The notes beneath the pieces are model-generated. The model made no database searches and was not told the origin of the DNA. It saw nothing but the letters and a program-made list of their open reading frames with translations. A program made the translations under genes and the position numbers. Of a stretch of DNA of 64,000 nt, positions 26,792-34,550 are shown in pieces (position 1 is the stretch's first letter; every line of letters begins with the position of its first letter). The stretch spans positions 1 to 64,000 of the forward strand of contig NZ_FMVT01000010.1 in NCBI RefSeq assembly GCF_900102505.1, written 5' to 3'. The DNA comes from Paracoccus tibetensis (GTDB taxonomy: Bacteria; Pseudomonadota; Alphaproteobacteria; Rhodobacterales; Rhodobacteraceae).

Positions 26792-27673
26792 ATGTCTACT
26801 TGGCGATGCTTCGTCTTTGGTTTGTTCGCCGCTTTGTCTACGTCGCCAGAGCCGTCATATACACAGAGCGAGCACCCTCGACCGACATTGAATTTAGATT
26901 ATTCTGCGCGTGCCAAAGGGCGTGCGGGGGCGGTCGCAGATCGAGTAGAAGCGGTCTTCTTAAACGCAAGCATGATTAGTGATTACCTCCGCCAAAACCA
27001 AATCAAAGATCGATTGGAATCATATTTGAAAGAAATCGGTGCAAGGCCAAAATTTGGCGAAGTGCACGTCTTCTATGTCCAGGCTACCATGAACGGGCAA
27101 GGCGCAATTACAGAGGTAAAGGACTTTCAGTATCTGACCTACGGCAAAACTACTGTGGATGCAATTCGAGAATCCTTCGCGCTTGATGGCGCACCGGGGG
27201 AACAGCCTACGATCTATAGTTTGAATAGCGAAACAAAGATAGTGGGGATCTACGTTTCAGCCTATCCTGGGAGTAATGGGTTCACCATCACAGGTGGACC
27301 GCTGACGCCACGATTTTATCATAGGATTCGAAGCGAGGGGCTGGCACTACGAGATGAAAGAGATAAAAAACGAGCAGAGGCAAAACGGATTGGTGAGAAA
27401 CTAGAGCAGCTGCGAGCGGCACATAGAAGCTCCCATCAACAGGCCATAGAAAATATCGCCCGTGACCGGAGAGGATCACCATTACCCTCCGGACCTGCAC
27501 TTTCCTCATCAGGCCTATTGGATGCGGACTCACAAATTTATCTGCCGCCTACACAGACTGGTACAGCGCGGGGGATGAATATCACGCCAAGGCCGTTATC
27601 ACGGGCTGCGCATCCTCCCGTACGCTTCGATAGAGCGCCCGCGCCACCTGTGGAGATGCATCATCGGGACTAG
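26792..27673 (+). CDS. Secreted hypothetical protein
   Basis: A 293-residue protein with an N-terminal signal-like segment (WRCFVFGLFAALSTSPEPS), a soluble part from about residue 35 to 190, a charged helix (RDERDKKRAEAKRIGEKLEQLRA) that is coiled-coil-like near 188-212, and a Pro/Ser-rich tail. AAGGAGG stands 5 nt before the ATG. The codon use is AT-richer than host genes. It is followed 22 bp later by a second secreted protein, so the pair probably forms one operon. Function unknown. Confidence 0.65.
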   Translation: MSTWRCFVFGLFAALSTSPEPSYTQSEHPRPTLNLDYSARAKGRAGAVADRVEAVFLNASMISDYLRQNQIKDRLESYLKEIGARPKFGEVHVFYVQATMNGQGAITEVKDFQYLTYGKTTVDAIRESFALDGAPGEQPTIYSLNSETKIVGIYVSAYPGSNGFTITGGPLTPRFYHRIRSEGLALRDERDKKRAEAKRIGEKLEQLRAAHRSSHQQAIENIARDRRGSPLPSGPALSSSGLLDADSQIYLPPTQTGTARGMNITPRPLSRAAHPPVRFDRAPAPPVEMHHRD

Positions 27674-27695
27674 GAATGTCATAGAGGAGGGATCG

Positions 27696-28142
27696 ATGAA
27701 GCTCGCGTTAAAGCTACTGTTCGGTTGGACCCTGTCTTTCTTGTTTGTAGGTAGTTCTGCCGCTTATTTCTACCCTGGCTCGCCGAACTGTCCTCTGCAA
27801 AACCCGGCTCATACGTGGGCGAAGTACCTAAATCTTGAATATGGAGATGTCCCGGGCGCAATATTCAGCATCCATTTTTATCGTGATATTGGCGACATTC
27901 AGGGCGGCACATGTTACACGATGAGTTCTGAAGGGAATAGTCAATGGTCGGCATCAGGGCTTATCCGTGGTACACGTGATGCCAAAGCGGAGAAGCGACA
28001 AGGCGGTGATCCGACAAACTTCGAACTCAATGTCTGGGGTGGCCAGTTTTCTTATAATGAGGCTGGAGAGGTATTCTTTGTTGCAGACGGTATGCTAGCC
28101 GGGCAAATGTACTGTCATTATGGAAGTGAATGCTGGAAGTGA
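27696..28142 (+). CDS. Secreted hypothetical protein with four cysteines
   Basis: A 148-residue protein that starts MKLALKLLFGWTLSFLFVG, a clear signal peptide. The mature domain has cysteines near residues 32, 68, 139 and 146, compatible with two disulphides in the periplasm. GAGGAGGG precedes the ATG. It is AT-rich and has no family I recognise. Together with the preceding gene it looks like a small exported module brought in with the island. Confidence 0.65.
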   Translation: MKLALKLLFGWTLSFLFVGSSAAYFYPGSPNCPLQNPAHTWAKYLNLEYGDVPGAIFSIHFYRDIGDIQGGTCYTMSSEGNSQWSASGLIRGTRDAKAEKRQGGDPTNFELNVWGGQFSYNEAGEVFFVADGMLAGQMYCHYGSECWK

Positions 28143-28261
28143 GATGCACCTGGCTTTTTGTCAGGACGTGAACCTAGAACTGCGCGCTGCCAATCCGGCA
28201 GAAAGTCACATGACTAGACGTTCAAGTGCTTTGCCTTGAGTGTCCCATGGGGCACTGACTG

Positions 28262-28414
28262 ATGAGGCGCATAAAGGGCTTCGGCGATCAATTCGCCCCT
28301 TCCAGCTTCATCAAGATCAGCGCCATGGCCGGCGAAGACGCATGCGGTCCTACTGGGGAGGCCGAGACCGGCTTCCAAGTCGATCAGTGGCTTCGAATGG
28401 AGCGGTTCTTCTGA
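28262..28414 (+). CDS. Possible 50-residue protein
   Basis: An ATG-started frame reading MRRIKGFGDQFAPSSFIKIS and ending WLRMERFF. The residue composition is protein-like. No strong ribosome-binding site is seen. It is followed by a second tiny ORF with a good one, which makes a run of micro-ORFs between 28262 and 28709. Confidence 0.35.
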   Translation: MRRIKGFGDQFAPSSFIKISAMAGEDACGPTGEAETGFQVDQWLRMERFF

Positions 28415-28440
28415 CGCGGTGCCCCGTCAGGAGTAAGTGT

Positions 28441-28503
28441 ATGGGACCACTCGAACAGCCGCCGCCACTTCTCCCGATGGCCGAGCGAGTCGAATTTGCA
28501 TGA
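28441..28503 (+). CDS. Possible 20-residue leader ORF
   Basis: MGPLEQPPPLLPMAERVEFA, preceded by AGGAG 7 nt upstream, the best ribosome-binding site in this stretch. Its stop overlaps the next ATG as ATGA (28500-28503). It may be a translated leader rather than a functional peptide. Confidence 0.25.
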   Translation: MGPLEQPPPLLPMAERVEFA

Positions 28504-28709
28504 CGGGCGACTCAAAGTTCCAGCGACCGACACTTTTCAGCGGGCATGACACGCGTGTCTTGGGGAGAAACTCGGGGTGCCCACCAGGGGGCCACCCCGA
28601 GCCGCCGCCCGACCCCGATCAACTGTCTAGCTTCTGCCAGTATCGATGCCATGCTGTCACGGTCTTCCCGGAACGGCTTTTGCTCAGCGGCCTGAACCGG
28701 AGGCAATAA
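28500..28709 (+). CDS. Possible 69-residue ORF, proline-rich
   Basis: Starts MTGDSKFQRPTLFSGHDTR and continues through a GC-rich hairpin (28571-28601). Its last 90 bp overlap the 3' end of the opposite-strand gene, where the reading is probably antisense. Support comes only from the ATGA coupling to the preceding ORF. Confidence 0.2.
   Translation: MTGDSKFQRPTLFSGHDTRVLGRNSGCPPGGHPEPPPDPDQLSSFCQYRCHAVTVFPERLLLSGLNRRQ
28571..28601. terminator. Hairpin between convergent genes
   Basis: A perfect 9-bp stem (28571-28579 with 28593-28601) and a 13-nt loop that can pair further. No T-run follows on either strand. It lies beyond the 3' end of the minus-strand gene that stops at 28619, so it could be its terminator. 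Confidence 0.4.
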
Positions 28710-28972
28710 CTATCGCCTTCGAACTCAACTTCCTCTCTGCTTGCTGCCTTAGGAAACGCAGCGTCTAGTCGTTGCTCTAGTAGTTCTTGCTCCGTGTGAG
28801 GGATCAAGCCGGCCGCCTTCAGTGCCCGCTCTATTTCGCGCACTTCAGATCGAGCCGAATTGATTCGAGTATGGTACTTGTCCGGGTTCCCAGACGTGTC
28901 CATGCTGTCTCGCTCCTGTAAAGAAGCGAGATCGGCTTCGGCGCGTTCCAGATCTTCCAACGTGTAAGTCAT
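28619..28972 (-). CDS. Hypothetical protein with N-terminal coiled coil
   Basis: A 117-residue protein. Residues 1-75 form a charged helical hairpin (LEDLERAEADLASLQERDSM, then ARSEVREIERALKAAG), and the C-terminal part is beta-like (EFEGDSYCLRFRPLSKS). The ATG has GAAGG 5 nt upstream and is preferred to a GTG five codons earlier. It is divergent from the resolvase gene. Function unknown; a small phage regulatory or structural protein is possible. Confidence 0.6.
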   Translation of the reverse strand: MTYTLEDLERAEADLASLQERDSMDTSGNPDKYHTRINSARSEVREIERALKAAGLIPHTEQELLEQRLDAAFPKAASREEVEFEGDSYCLRFRPLSKSRSGKTVTAWHRYWQKLDS

Positions 28973-29083
28973 CAAGCCTTCTTTCACTTGCTCTATTGCA
29001 AGACCGTACTTTAGCTCACTTATGAGAACGCAGCGGCCCCACTTCTTTCAAGCTACGGCCACCCGCCTTAGATTCTCAAGAAC

Positions 29084-29202
29084 CTGTCTTACAGGGCAAG
29101 GCCTAGCGGGACGCCTCAGAAGCATGTTCAAACTGTCTCACAAGAAAGGCGTTGACGCACTGAGACAGTTCGGCCTATAAAGTCTTAGAAGCAGTGAGAC
29201 AG
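29084..29202. promoter_or_regulatory. Resolvase site: inverted CTGTCTCA/TGAGACAG motifs
   Basis: The octamer CTGTCTCA is at 29133-29140, and its complement TGAGACAG is at 29161-29168 and 29195-29202; a variant CTGTCTTA is at 29084-29091. The pair at 29131-29140 and 29161-29170 is a perfect 10-bp inverted repeat. All lie directly upstream of the resolvase gene, the place of a res site in Tn3-type systems, so I infer a recombination and autoregulation site. Confidence 0.6.
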
Positions 29203-29216
29203 ATGGAGCCCGCGTC

Positions 29217-29825
29217 ATGCTGATCGGATATGCCCGCACATCCACCCTGGACCAGAAGGCCGGACTTGAGGCGCAGAAGCGCGATCTTTCCGCCGCCGGC
29301 TGCGAAAGGATCTTTGAAGAGGAAGTGTCCTCCGTTGACGTGGCGAAGCGTGAGCGGCTTGTAGAGGCGCTTTCCTTCGCGCGGTCCGGGGATACCCTGA
29401 TCGTGACGAAGCTGGACCGCCTGGCGCGTTCCGTGGCCCACCTGGTCGAACTGCTGGCGCAGCTGGAGGCCAAAGGCGTATCCCTGCGCATTATGGCAAT
29501 GGGGATCGACACGTCGACCCCGACGGGCAAGCTGATGCTGACCATCCTAGGCGGCGTCGCAGAGTTCGAGCGGGAAATCATGCTCGAACGCCAGCGCGAA
29601 GGCATTGCCAAGGCCAAGGCCGCCGGCAGATACAAGGGGCGCGCGCCGACGGCACAGGCGAAGGCAGACGACGTTCTGCGGCTGCATCGTGAAGGCGTCG
29701 GGGGAACTGAGATTGCCAAGCGCCTCGGTATCGGCCGCGCCAGCGTCTATCGCATCCTGAATGGCAGCGAAGACGCAGGCAAGGGTGCGGCAGCGCCAGC
29801 ACCGGTCAATTCTTCAGCACAGTGA
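29217..29825 (+). CDS. Serine recombinase, resolvase/invertase family
   Basis: A 202-residue small serine recombinase. The catalytic serine is Ser9 in MLIGYARTSTLDQ, the conserved LDRLARS arginines are near residue 65, and EFEREIMLERQREGI leads into the helix-turn-helix (VGGTEIAKRLGIGRASVYRI, about residues 161-180). Such proteins resolve dimers or invert segments. Direct and inverted copies of its likely binding motif lie just upstream. It is followed 15 bp later by a hypothetical gene on the same strand. No transposase is adjacent, so a plasmid- or phage-type resolution role is more likely than a Tn3 element. Confidence 0.9.
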   Translation: MLIGYARTSTLDQKAGLEAQKRDLSAAGCERIFEEEVSSVDVAKRERLVEALSFARSGDTLIVTKLDRLARSVAHLVELLAQLEAKGVSLRIMAMGIDTSTPTGKLMLTILGGVAEFEREIMLERQREGIAKAKAAGRYKGRAPTAQAKADDVLRLHREGVGGTEIAKRLGIGRASVYRILNGSEDAGKGAAAPAPVNSSAQ

Positions 29826-29840
29826 CCAAGGAGAGAAGCC

Positions 29841-30245
29841 ATGTTCACCGAAACCACCGCCTCCGAAGCCGCTACATCAGCGTCCGATCGCTGGAACAGC
29901 CTGTCCCAGCGCCAACGAGACACGGAAACGCTAATGCGGAACTTCAGCCTGCTGGCGAACGCCAAAGCGGCAAACGATGAGTACCTGCTTTCGGTCGCGC
30001 GGGATGAAATTACAGCGTCCGCCCTGTACTGCCAAACATCGGCGGTGCAGAAGCGGTACGAAGCCTGCCTCGTCGACCATGGCTGGACAATCGATCAAGA
30101 AGGCGGGGAAGCGTCTGCGACTGAGGATGACTCCGCACCGGAGAGATGGGTGTCGTTCAGCGACAAAGACTTCGGTGGCGACATTGGGGCACTGGGCGAC
30201 GCTGTCAGAGCATATCTCGCGGACCGTTCCCGTTCTGACGCGTAA
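29841..30245 (+). CDS. Hypothetical protein following the resolvase
   Basis: A 134-residue acidic protein with a helical N-terminal half (SASDRWNSLSQRQRDTETLM) and no recognised family. The ribosome-binding site GGAGAGAAG is 5 nt before its ATG. The tail is rich in Asp and Gly. Its position and codon use suggest co-transcription with the resolvase gene. Confidence 0.55.
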   Translation: MFTETTASEAATSASDRWNSLSQRQRDTETLMRNFSLLANAKAANDEYLLSVARDEITASALYCQTSAVQKRYEACLVDHGWTIDQEGGEASATEDDSAPERWVSFSDKDFGGDIGALGDAVRAYLADRSRSDA

Positions 30246-30259
30246 ACCTCTGAGCGGCT

Positions 30260-30287
30260 GCAGCGGGGCGTCATCTCGCCCCGCTGC
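30260..30287. terminator. Bidirectional hairpin between convergent genes
   Basis: An 11-bp perfect stem (30260-30270 with 30277-30287) and a 6-nt loop, midway between the plus-strand gene ending at 30245 and the minus-strand gene ending at 30302. There is no T-run, but the position fits a shared terminator. Confidence 0.6.
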
Positions 30288-30301
30288 GCCTTGTCTGCGC
30301 G

Positions 30302-30688
30302 TTAGCCGAATAGATCGTTCGGCGTCTGATCATCGTCGCCTTCTCCTTCGCCGCGACGCTCGTCGTTGTCGTCGTCGTCCTGATCATCGTCGGAGACGTC
30401 GCTGTAGATGCCCGCCAGAAGGCCGTTCCGCTTTGCCTCCAGTTCGTTGATCCGTGCCACGATTTCCGCCGCTGACATTTCCTCTGGCGGCTTGTCCAAG
30501 ACTTCCGGCTTGTTGCTCATCAAGCCGCCGGCGCGAAAGATCGATGTGCCGGCCGTGGCGCGTGCTGGCGCTGGCGCCTTCTTGTCCTTGCAGACGTCCA
30601 TCAGTGCTTCGAAGGCGGCTTCTATGCCTTCTGTCTGGATACGCGCCATGAGCGCGCGCTTGCTGGTCAGGGGGTCTCGCCTGTTCAT
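30302..30688 (-). CDS. Phage-type hypothetical protein with acidic tail
   Basis: A 128-residue protein with a helical N-terminal domain (MNRRDPLTSKRALMARIQTE, then DVCKDKKAPAPARATAGTS) and a C-terminal run of Asp/Glu (SDDDQDDDDNDERRGEGEG). The helical domain has the look of small phage DNA-packaging or DNA-binding proteins, but I do not place it in a family. The ATG overlaps the stop of the preceding gene as ATGA, so the five-codon-longer GTG reading is rejected. Confidence 0.55.
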   Translation of the reverse strand: MNRRDPLTSKRALMARIQTEGIEAAFEALMDVCKDKKAPAPARATAGTSIFRAGGLMSNKPEVLDKPPEEMSAAEIVARINELEAKRNGLLAGIYSDVSDDDQDDDDNDERRGEGEGDDDQTPNDLFG

Positions 30689-31311
30689 CCGAATATGCTC
30701 CACAGTTCAGGGTTCAGATCATCTTCAGGTCCGTGCCGATCGGGGCCGGCCCTACTCGGTGCGTCCATCGGGGCAGTTGCCGCAGCGCCCAGCGCCGCGC
30801 GCAGAGCCTCCAGTTCCTCGATCTGCGCCTGAAGGGCGGCAACCTCGGCGCTTACTGGGCGCGGTTCCTGCGACTGCGCGAAGAGGGCGCGCGCGTCGTC
30901 GTTCTGCTGCCTGGCGCGCTTCTTGGCTGCGCGCTGCGCGGGGGTGCCCGTCGGCCGGTCGCGGTGCCACTTGTCGAAGGCGGCGCGCTCTTCCGGCGAC
31001 ATCTTTGCCAGCCGCTTCTGGCGCTGCTTTTCCCCACGCTCCAGGTTACGGAGGCGCGCGACCATCTTGCGCTCGGCATCCGGCGCCGTCTTCTTCGGCC
31101 ATCTGGGCTTGTGCCAGTCCTTGCCCTTGGGCGTCCGGCCGCCGTGGTAGTAGCAAACGCCGTTCGCCATCGGCATCTGCCCGCACTGCTGCCCTGTCGT
31201 CTTCGACTTGGCCCGGCACTTCGGCATCAGGTGCCGCCGGGCATTTACCTTGCGCAGGGCCTCGGTGCCGGCCGCGATGAATGCGGGGGGTGCTGTCCTT
31301 TTACCGGCCAT
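30685..31311 (-). CDS. HGGxTP-motif zinc-type phage protein
   Basis: A 208-residue protein. Residues 32-60 read CRAKSKTTGQQCGQMPMANG then VCYYHGGRTPKG, a Cys-Cys-Cys-His cluster with the HGGxTx motif seen in small proteins near phage terminase and DNA-modification genes; zinc binding is likely. A long charged helix follows (residues 80-140) and then a leucine/alanine helix. It is coupled by ATGA to the next gene downstream. The exact role is not established. Confidence 0.6.
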   Translation of the reverse strand: MAGKRTAPPAFIAAGTEALRKVNARRHLMPKCRAKSKTTGQQCGQMPMANGVCYYHGGRTPKGKDWHKPRWPKKTAPDAERKMVARLRNLERGEKQRQKRLAKMSPEERAAFDKWHRDRPTGTPAQRAAKKRARQQNDDARALFAQSQEPRPVSAEVAALQAQIEELEALRAALGAAATAPMDAPSRAGPDRHGPEDDLNPELWSIFG

Positions 31312-31610
31312 GCTTTTGCCCCCGCGTCCCGCTCAGCCTGATCGGAAGACTGCGCGCGTAGGGTTTAAGTCCGCATCGCTTTAGGTCCGGGCGCCGCAGC
31401 GTGCGTTCCGGCCGTCCGCGCTCTATATCTGCAAGAGCGTTCCCTTGCCTTTGGCCACAGAAAACGCTGCGAGCGAGCCTGCCGACTTTCGTCCGTGATG
31501 TCCCTTGCGCGGGTGAGGCGAAAACTGTCGCTATAGAAGAAAGAGAGGAATTCTTATCTTCGTTACATGCGCGCAAGGGACATTGCGGACAAAACAAGCC
31601 CCAGAACGCT
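31312..31610. other. Non-coding stretch
   Basis: About 300 bp between two minus-strand genes. A 196-codon minus-strand frame crosses it, but its composition is not protein-like and it overlaps two better supported genes. The part around 31520-31580 is AT-rich and may hold the promoter for the gene at 30685-31311. Confidence 0.4.
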
Positions 31611-31745
31611 TCACCAGGCGCTAGAAACTTGGCCGGGACGTTCCGCGAACGGCGCCCCACAGGTCCGACATACAACTCTATCAACCACCCAGCGGCGGCC
31701 GTCTGAGCCCCGCTTGTATGTCTGATTGCTGTTCTCATGCTCCAC
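31611..31745 (-). CDS. 44-residue CxxC protein after the replication gene (GTG start)
   Basis: The frame reads MEHENSNQTYKRGSDGRRWV and then VVCRTCGAPFAERPGQ. The GTG start overlaps the 3' end of the replication gene by 11 bp, and an AGGA lies about 8 nt upstream. The CxxC followed by a basic stretch looks like half of a zinc ribbon. Coding is plausible from the clean overlap and residue composition, not proven. Confidence 0.4.
   Translation of the reverse strand: MEHENSNQTYKRGSDGRRWVVDRVVCRTCGAPFAERPGQVSSAW
31667..31722. promoter_or_regulatory. Inverted GACATACAA / TTGTATGTC pair, downstream copy
   Basis: GACATACAA at 31667-31675 and TTGTATGTC at 31714-31722, a perfect 9-bp inverted pair 38 bp apart, inside the 44-codon ORF. 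The same motif and its inverse occur again at 35094-35180, on the other side of the replication module. Confidence 0.5.
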
Positions 31746-34044
31746 CCGCCAATCCTGCCAGCACCTGGCGCGCTTCCTCGCGCCGTTCTCGTTCGGCCTG
31801 CGCCCGTGCCGCAAAGCGCCCATGCACCGCCGGGTTGACCAACCAGTGAGGCGCCGACGACGGCCGGGGCCCGTCGACCTTCTCGAGCCAACCCATCGCC
31901 GCCAGCTGCTGAAGCAGGGGCTGGATGTCCTGATCGCGCAGGGACCGCATTGTCCGGTCGCCTCGCTGAACATCGCGGTTCGTGATCTTGTCCAGCTTCC
32001 GCGCCAGGATGTGCCCAGCGATTGCCGCCAGCCGGTCATGATCCTCTGACAGCCCCAGGACGCCGGCGTAGAAGGCGAAGGCGTGCCGCAGCAGAAAGTC
32101 ATGCAGGAAGGCCCCCACGCGCTCTGCAGTGGCCGCGCTGATGCGCTGAGGCAGCATCTGGGCACCTGCATGTTCGACGCAGTGCCAGATGATGCAGAGG
32201 CGGACGAACAGGCCGTCATACTTGCCGATATGCGACGCCAGCTTCCGGCTGATCGTCTCCGTCGACTGCATCCGCAGATGCGCCGCTTCCAGCTTCCGCC
32301 GGATCGACTGCGCCTCATCGCCGAACTGCAGGAACAGGCCGCCGCCGGCGATCGGCGCCGGGTTGCGCAGCGCGCGCACCAGGTCGCCATAGCGCCCGGC
32401 CACAGGCGGGGCGGGTGCGTCCCTGCCTTGCGTTGCAGGGGCCAGGACGATCGGAAAGAGACGCTGCAGAAGGCCGTCGTCTTGCGTGTCCGCTGCGATC
32501 TTGCGGATCGGCTCGGGCTGGATGCCGCCAAGCAGGCAGATGGAAAGGTTCTCTATCAGCGCGGAGCCCCGGCCGACCCGGTCCAGTGCATACTCGCCAC
32601 CGTTGAAGGACCGCAGCCAGAATGCGCGATCCGCGGCAGCGCCTTTCCCGCCGCTGTACTTGTCCATCATCCCGAAGAAGCCGGTCAACTCGTCCTGTAG
32701 CATCATCGCGCCGTCTGGCGAATGCTCGAGCGCCGCTTGGGTGGCCTCTACAGTGGCGTCTTCGATCCGCAGGCGCGTCGGCACCGGCTTCGGCGTCTTG
32801 CGCTGCTCTTCCTTCGTCAGCGCGGCCCAGAGTGTCATCCTGCCCTGCCAGTCGCGAAATAGCTGCGTATCGATCCGCCGCAATGGTTCGGTTGCCGCCC
32901 CCAGTATCGGCGACTTCTTCGTCGAGGGGCTGCCGACCAGCGCGGCCCAGATCCGCGGCGCCTCGAACCACTGGTCGTCATGCTGCTTCACCTTGGCCTT
33001 GATCCGATCGGGAATGGCTGCGGCACAGGTCACAAGAGCCGCAACTGCCAGCCCCGCAGGATCCGCGCCCATCTGCTCGCCCTGCGTCCGGGCGAACGTC
33101 TCTAAGATCTCGGGCAGCAATCCTGACGGCAGCGCCGGCGGGTCGAACCGTCCCCACAGGTCCACAGGATCGCCGGCAAAGTGCTGCGCCACCTCATCTT
33201 CCGCGAACTTCTCGAACGCGCTGCGGATGCTGTTTTCGACGTTGTCATCCCAAACCGGGCAGTGATGCCGGATGAAGCCTTCGACGAACTGCGGCGTGCA
33301 TCCTTGCGCCGCCATGCTGGCGGCGACGTCGCGAACCGCCGCGTGCTTGGCGCCGTCTTCCGCCAGTTGCTCGATAAGCTGTTCGTAATCTTCGGCTGTC
33401 TTGCCGGCGGGCGATCGCTGCCCGAAGACCGCGGGTGCCGCGGTGACACTTCGGGGCGCAGGCCGCAGCGCCTTCGCAGAGGCCTCCAGACAGGCCTTCA
33501 GCAGCCAAGCAGGGCACTCTGCGATCAGATACTCGCCGGGGGCGTTGATCCACCTGTACGGGGCCGAGACGCCCGGTTTCACGCTTGGAGGGGCAAGGAC
33601 CATCCCGCCCTCGCCGCGCACGTCGACGCCGGGAAGAACCGCGCCTTGGCTGTTGTAGATCCGCACGTCGTCGGGGCATTGGAAATACAGATGCCGTCCG
33701 CCAGAAGGCGTTCCCGCCGTCACCGTGTCGGGCAGGCCGAAGGCGTCGGCCATGAGAGCGAAGCCGCCCAGGCCGTCGACGCCATGCCCGTCCGCGGTGT
33801 CGAGGTCGACGACGAAGAAGCCGTTGATCCTGCCGGTCGGCAGGCCGACATTCGCCGCCGGCCAACGGGACCAATCGTCAGCGATCTCTTCGACGTCCTT
33901 TGTCGCGCCCCAGAGGCGCCCGCCGCTAAAGGCAGCGCTCTTGTGACTCTTCTTCTGGCCCGGCGGGGCCGGGAAGACATGCCAGCCGCGCTTGGCAGCG
34001 TCCAGCGCGCCTGCCAGCTGTTCGTTCTGTTCCGACCCGGTCAT
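31735..34044 (-). CDS. Prim-pol plus DUF3987 replication protein
   Basis: A 769-residue protein. The N-terminal 200 residues look like a bifunctional primase-polymerase: a WHVFPAPPGQKKSH start, the acidic VVDLDTADG metal site near residue 77, and SGGRHLYF near 115. The C-terminal part from about residue 330 resembles DUF3987, with a Walker-A-like GSPSTKKSP and a Walker-B-like MLQDELTGFF. This fusion is typical of self-replicating phage satellites and integrative elements, where it starts replication of the excised circle. The upstream gene overlaps by ATGA. It is the largest gene of the island. Confidence 0.85.
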   Translation of the reverse strand: MTGSEQNEQLAGALDAAKRGWHVFPAPPGQKKSHKSAAFSGGRLWGATKDVEEIADDWSRWPAANVGLPTGRINGFFVVDLDTADGHGVDGLGGFALMADAFGLPDTVTAGTPSGGRHLYFQCPDDVRIYNSQGAVLPGVDVRGEGGMVLAPPSVKPGVSAPYRWINAPGEYLIAECPAWLLKACLEASAKALRPAPRSVTAAPAVFGQRSPAGKTAEDYEQLIEQLAEDGAKHAAVRDVAASMAAQGCTPQFVEGFIRHHCPVWDDNVENSIRSAFEKFAEDEVAQHFAGDPVDLWGRFDPPALPSGLLPEILETFARTQGEQMGADPAGLAVAALVTCAAAIPDRIKAKVKQHDDQWFEAPRIWAALVGSPSTKKSPILGAATEPLRRIDTQLFRDWQGRMTLWAALTKEEQRKTPKPVPTRLRIEDATVEATQAALEHSPDGAMMLQDELTGFFGMMDKYSGGKGAAADRAFWLRSFNGGEYALDRVGRGSALIENLSICLLGGIQPEPIRKIAADTQDDGLLQRLFPIVLAPATQGRDAPAPPVAGRYGDLVRALRNPAPIAGGGLFLQFGDEAQSIRRKLEAAHLRMQSTETISRKLASHIGKYDGLFVRLCIIWHCVEHAGAQMLPQRISAATAERVGAFLHDFLLRHAFAFYAGVLGLSEDHDRLAAIAGHILARKLDKITNRDVQRGDRTMRSLRDQDIQPLLQQLAAMGWLEKVDGPRPSSAPHWLVNPAVHGRFAARAQAERERREEARQVLAGLAGGA

Positions 34045-34508
34045 GCATCCGCCCCCGGGTCGCGGGCGAGCATGTGCGGCCAGAGCCCCATCGCCTCGTT
34101 GAATAGGGACCGGAACGCCAACTGCTCGGCCTTTTCTACCAAGGCACGAGCGGATGGCGCGGGCCCGTCATGATCAGCGGCACGAAACGCTTCGACCGGT
34201 AGGGTGCAATATGGCCGGCAGTTCCCGTCGATCGCGAAAGCGATGGCGAACCGGCTTTCCTGGTCGACGTCCTCCGTGAAGAAGGCGGCTGCCTCCTTAT
34301 GCGAAATCTGCATTGCGAAAGGTTCGCCGCCGCGCAGGAACAGTTGTCGCGTGCCTCTTTCGATCACCTTCGCTGCCGTTGGGCTGCGCAATGGCCGTCG
34401 CTCGCCATCCAAGCCCATCACCGTCATCTCAGCGATGAGGCGTTTCGCCGCGCGCGTGTCATGAGCCTTCCGCGTTTGGCGGCTCTGCGGTTTGTTCTCG
34501 TACGTCAT
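34041..34508 (-). CDS. Hypothetical protein preceding the prim-pol gene
   Basis: A 155-residue protein starting MTYENKPQSRQTRKAHDTR with a strong GAGGGAAGA ribosome-binding site; an ATG eight codons earlier lacks one. The N-terminus is basic, and the rest is a small alpha/beta domain (VIERGTRQLFLRGGEPFAM). The stop overlaps the prim-pol start as ATGA, so it is translationally coupled and probably assists replication. No family is recognised. Confidence 0.6.
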   Translation of the reverse strand: MTYENKPQSRQTRKAHDTRAAKRLIAEMTVMGLDGERRPLRSPTAAKVIERGTRQLFLRGGEPFAMQISHKEAAAFFTEDVDQESRFAIAFAIDGNCRPYCTLPVEAFRAADHDGPAPSARALVEKAEQLAFRSLFNEAMGLWPHMLARDPGADA

Positions 34509-34550
34509 TCTTCCCTCAAGCCTTGCGGGCAAGAGCGATAGGCGTCATAT

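Noticed and set aside
28571-28601. CRISPR-like or repeat unit at the GC hairpin
   Set aside because: A single hairpin with no repeat-spacer pattern; no CRISPR array was seen anywhere in the window.
31301-31891. 196-codon minus-strand frame between the zinc-type protein and prim-pol
   Set aside because: It overlaps two supported genes in other frames and the residues do not look like a folded protein.
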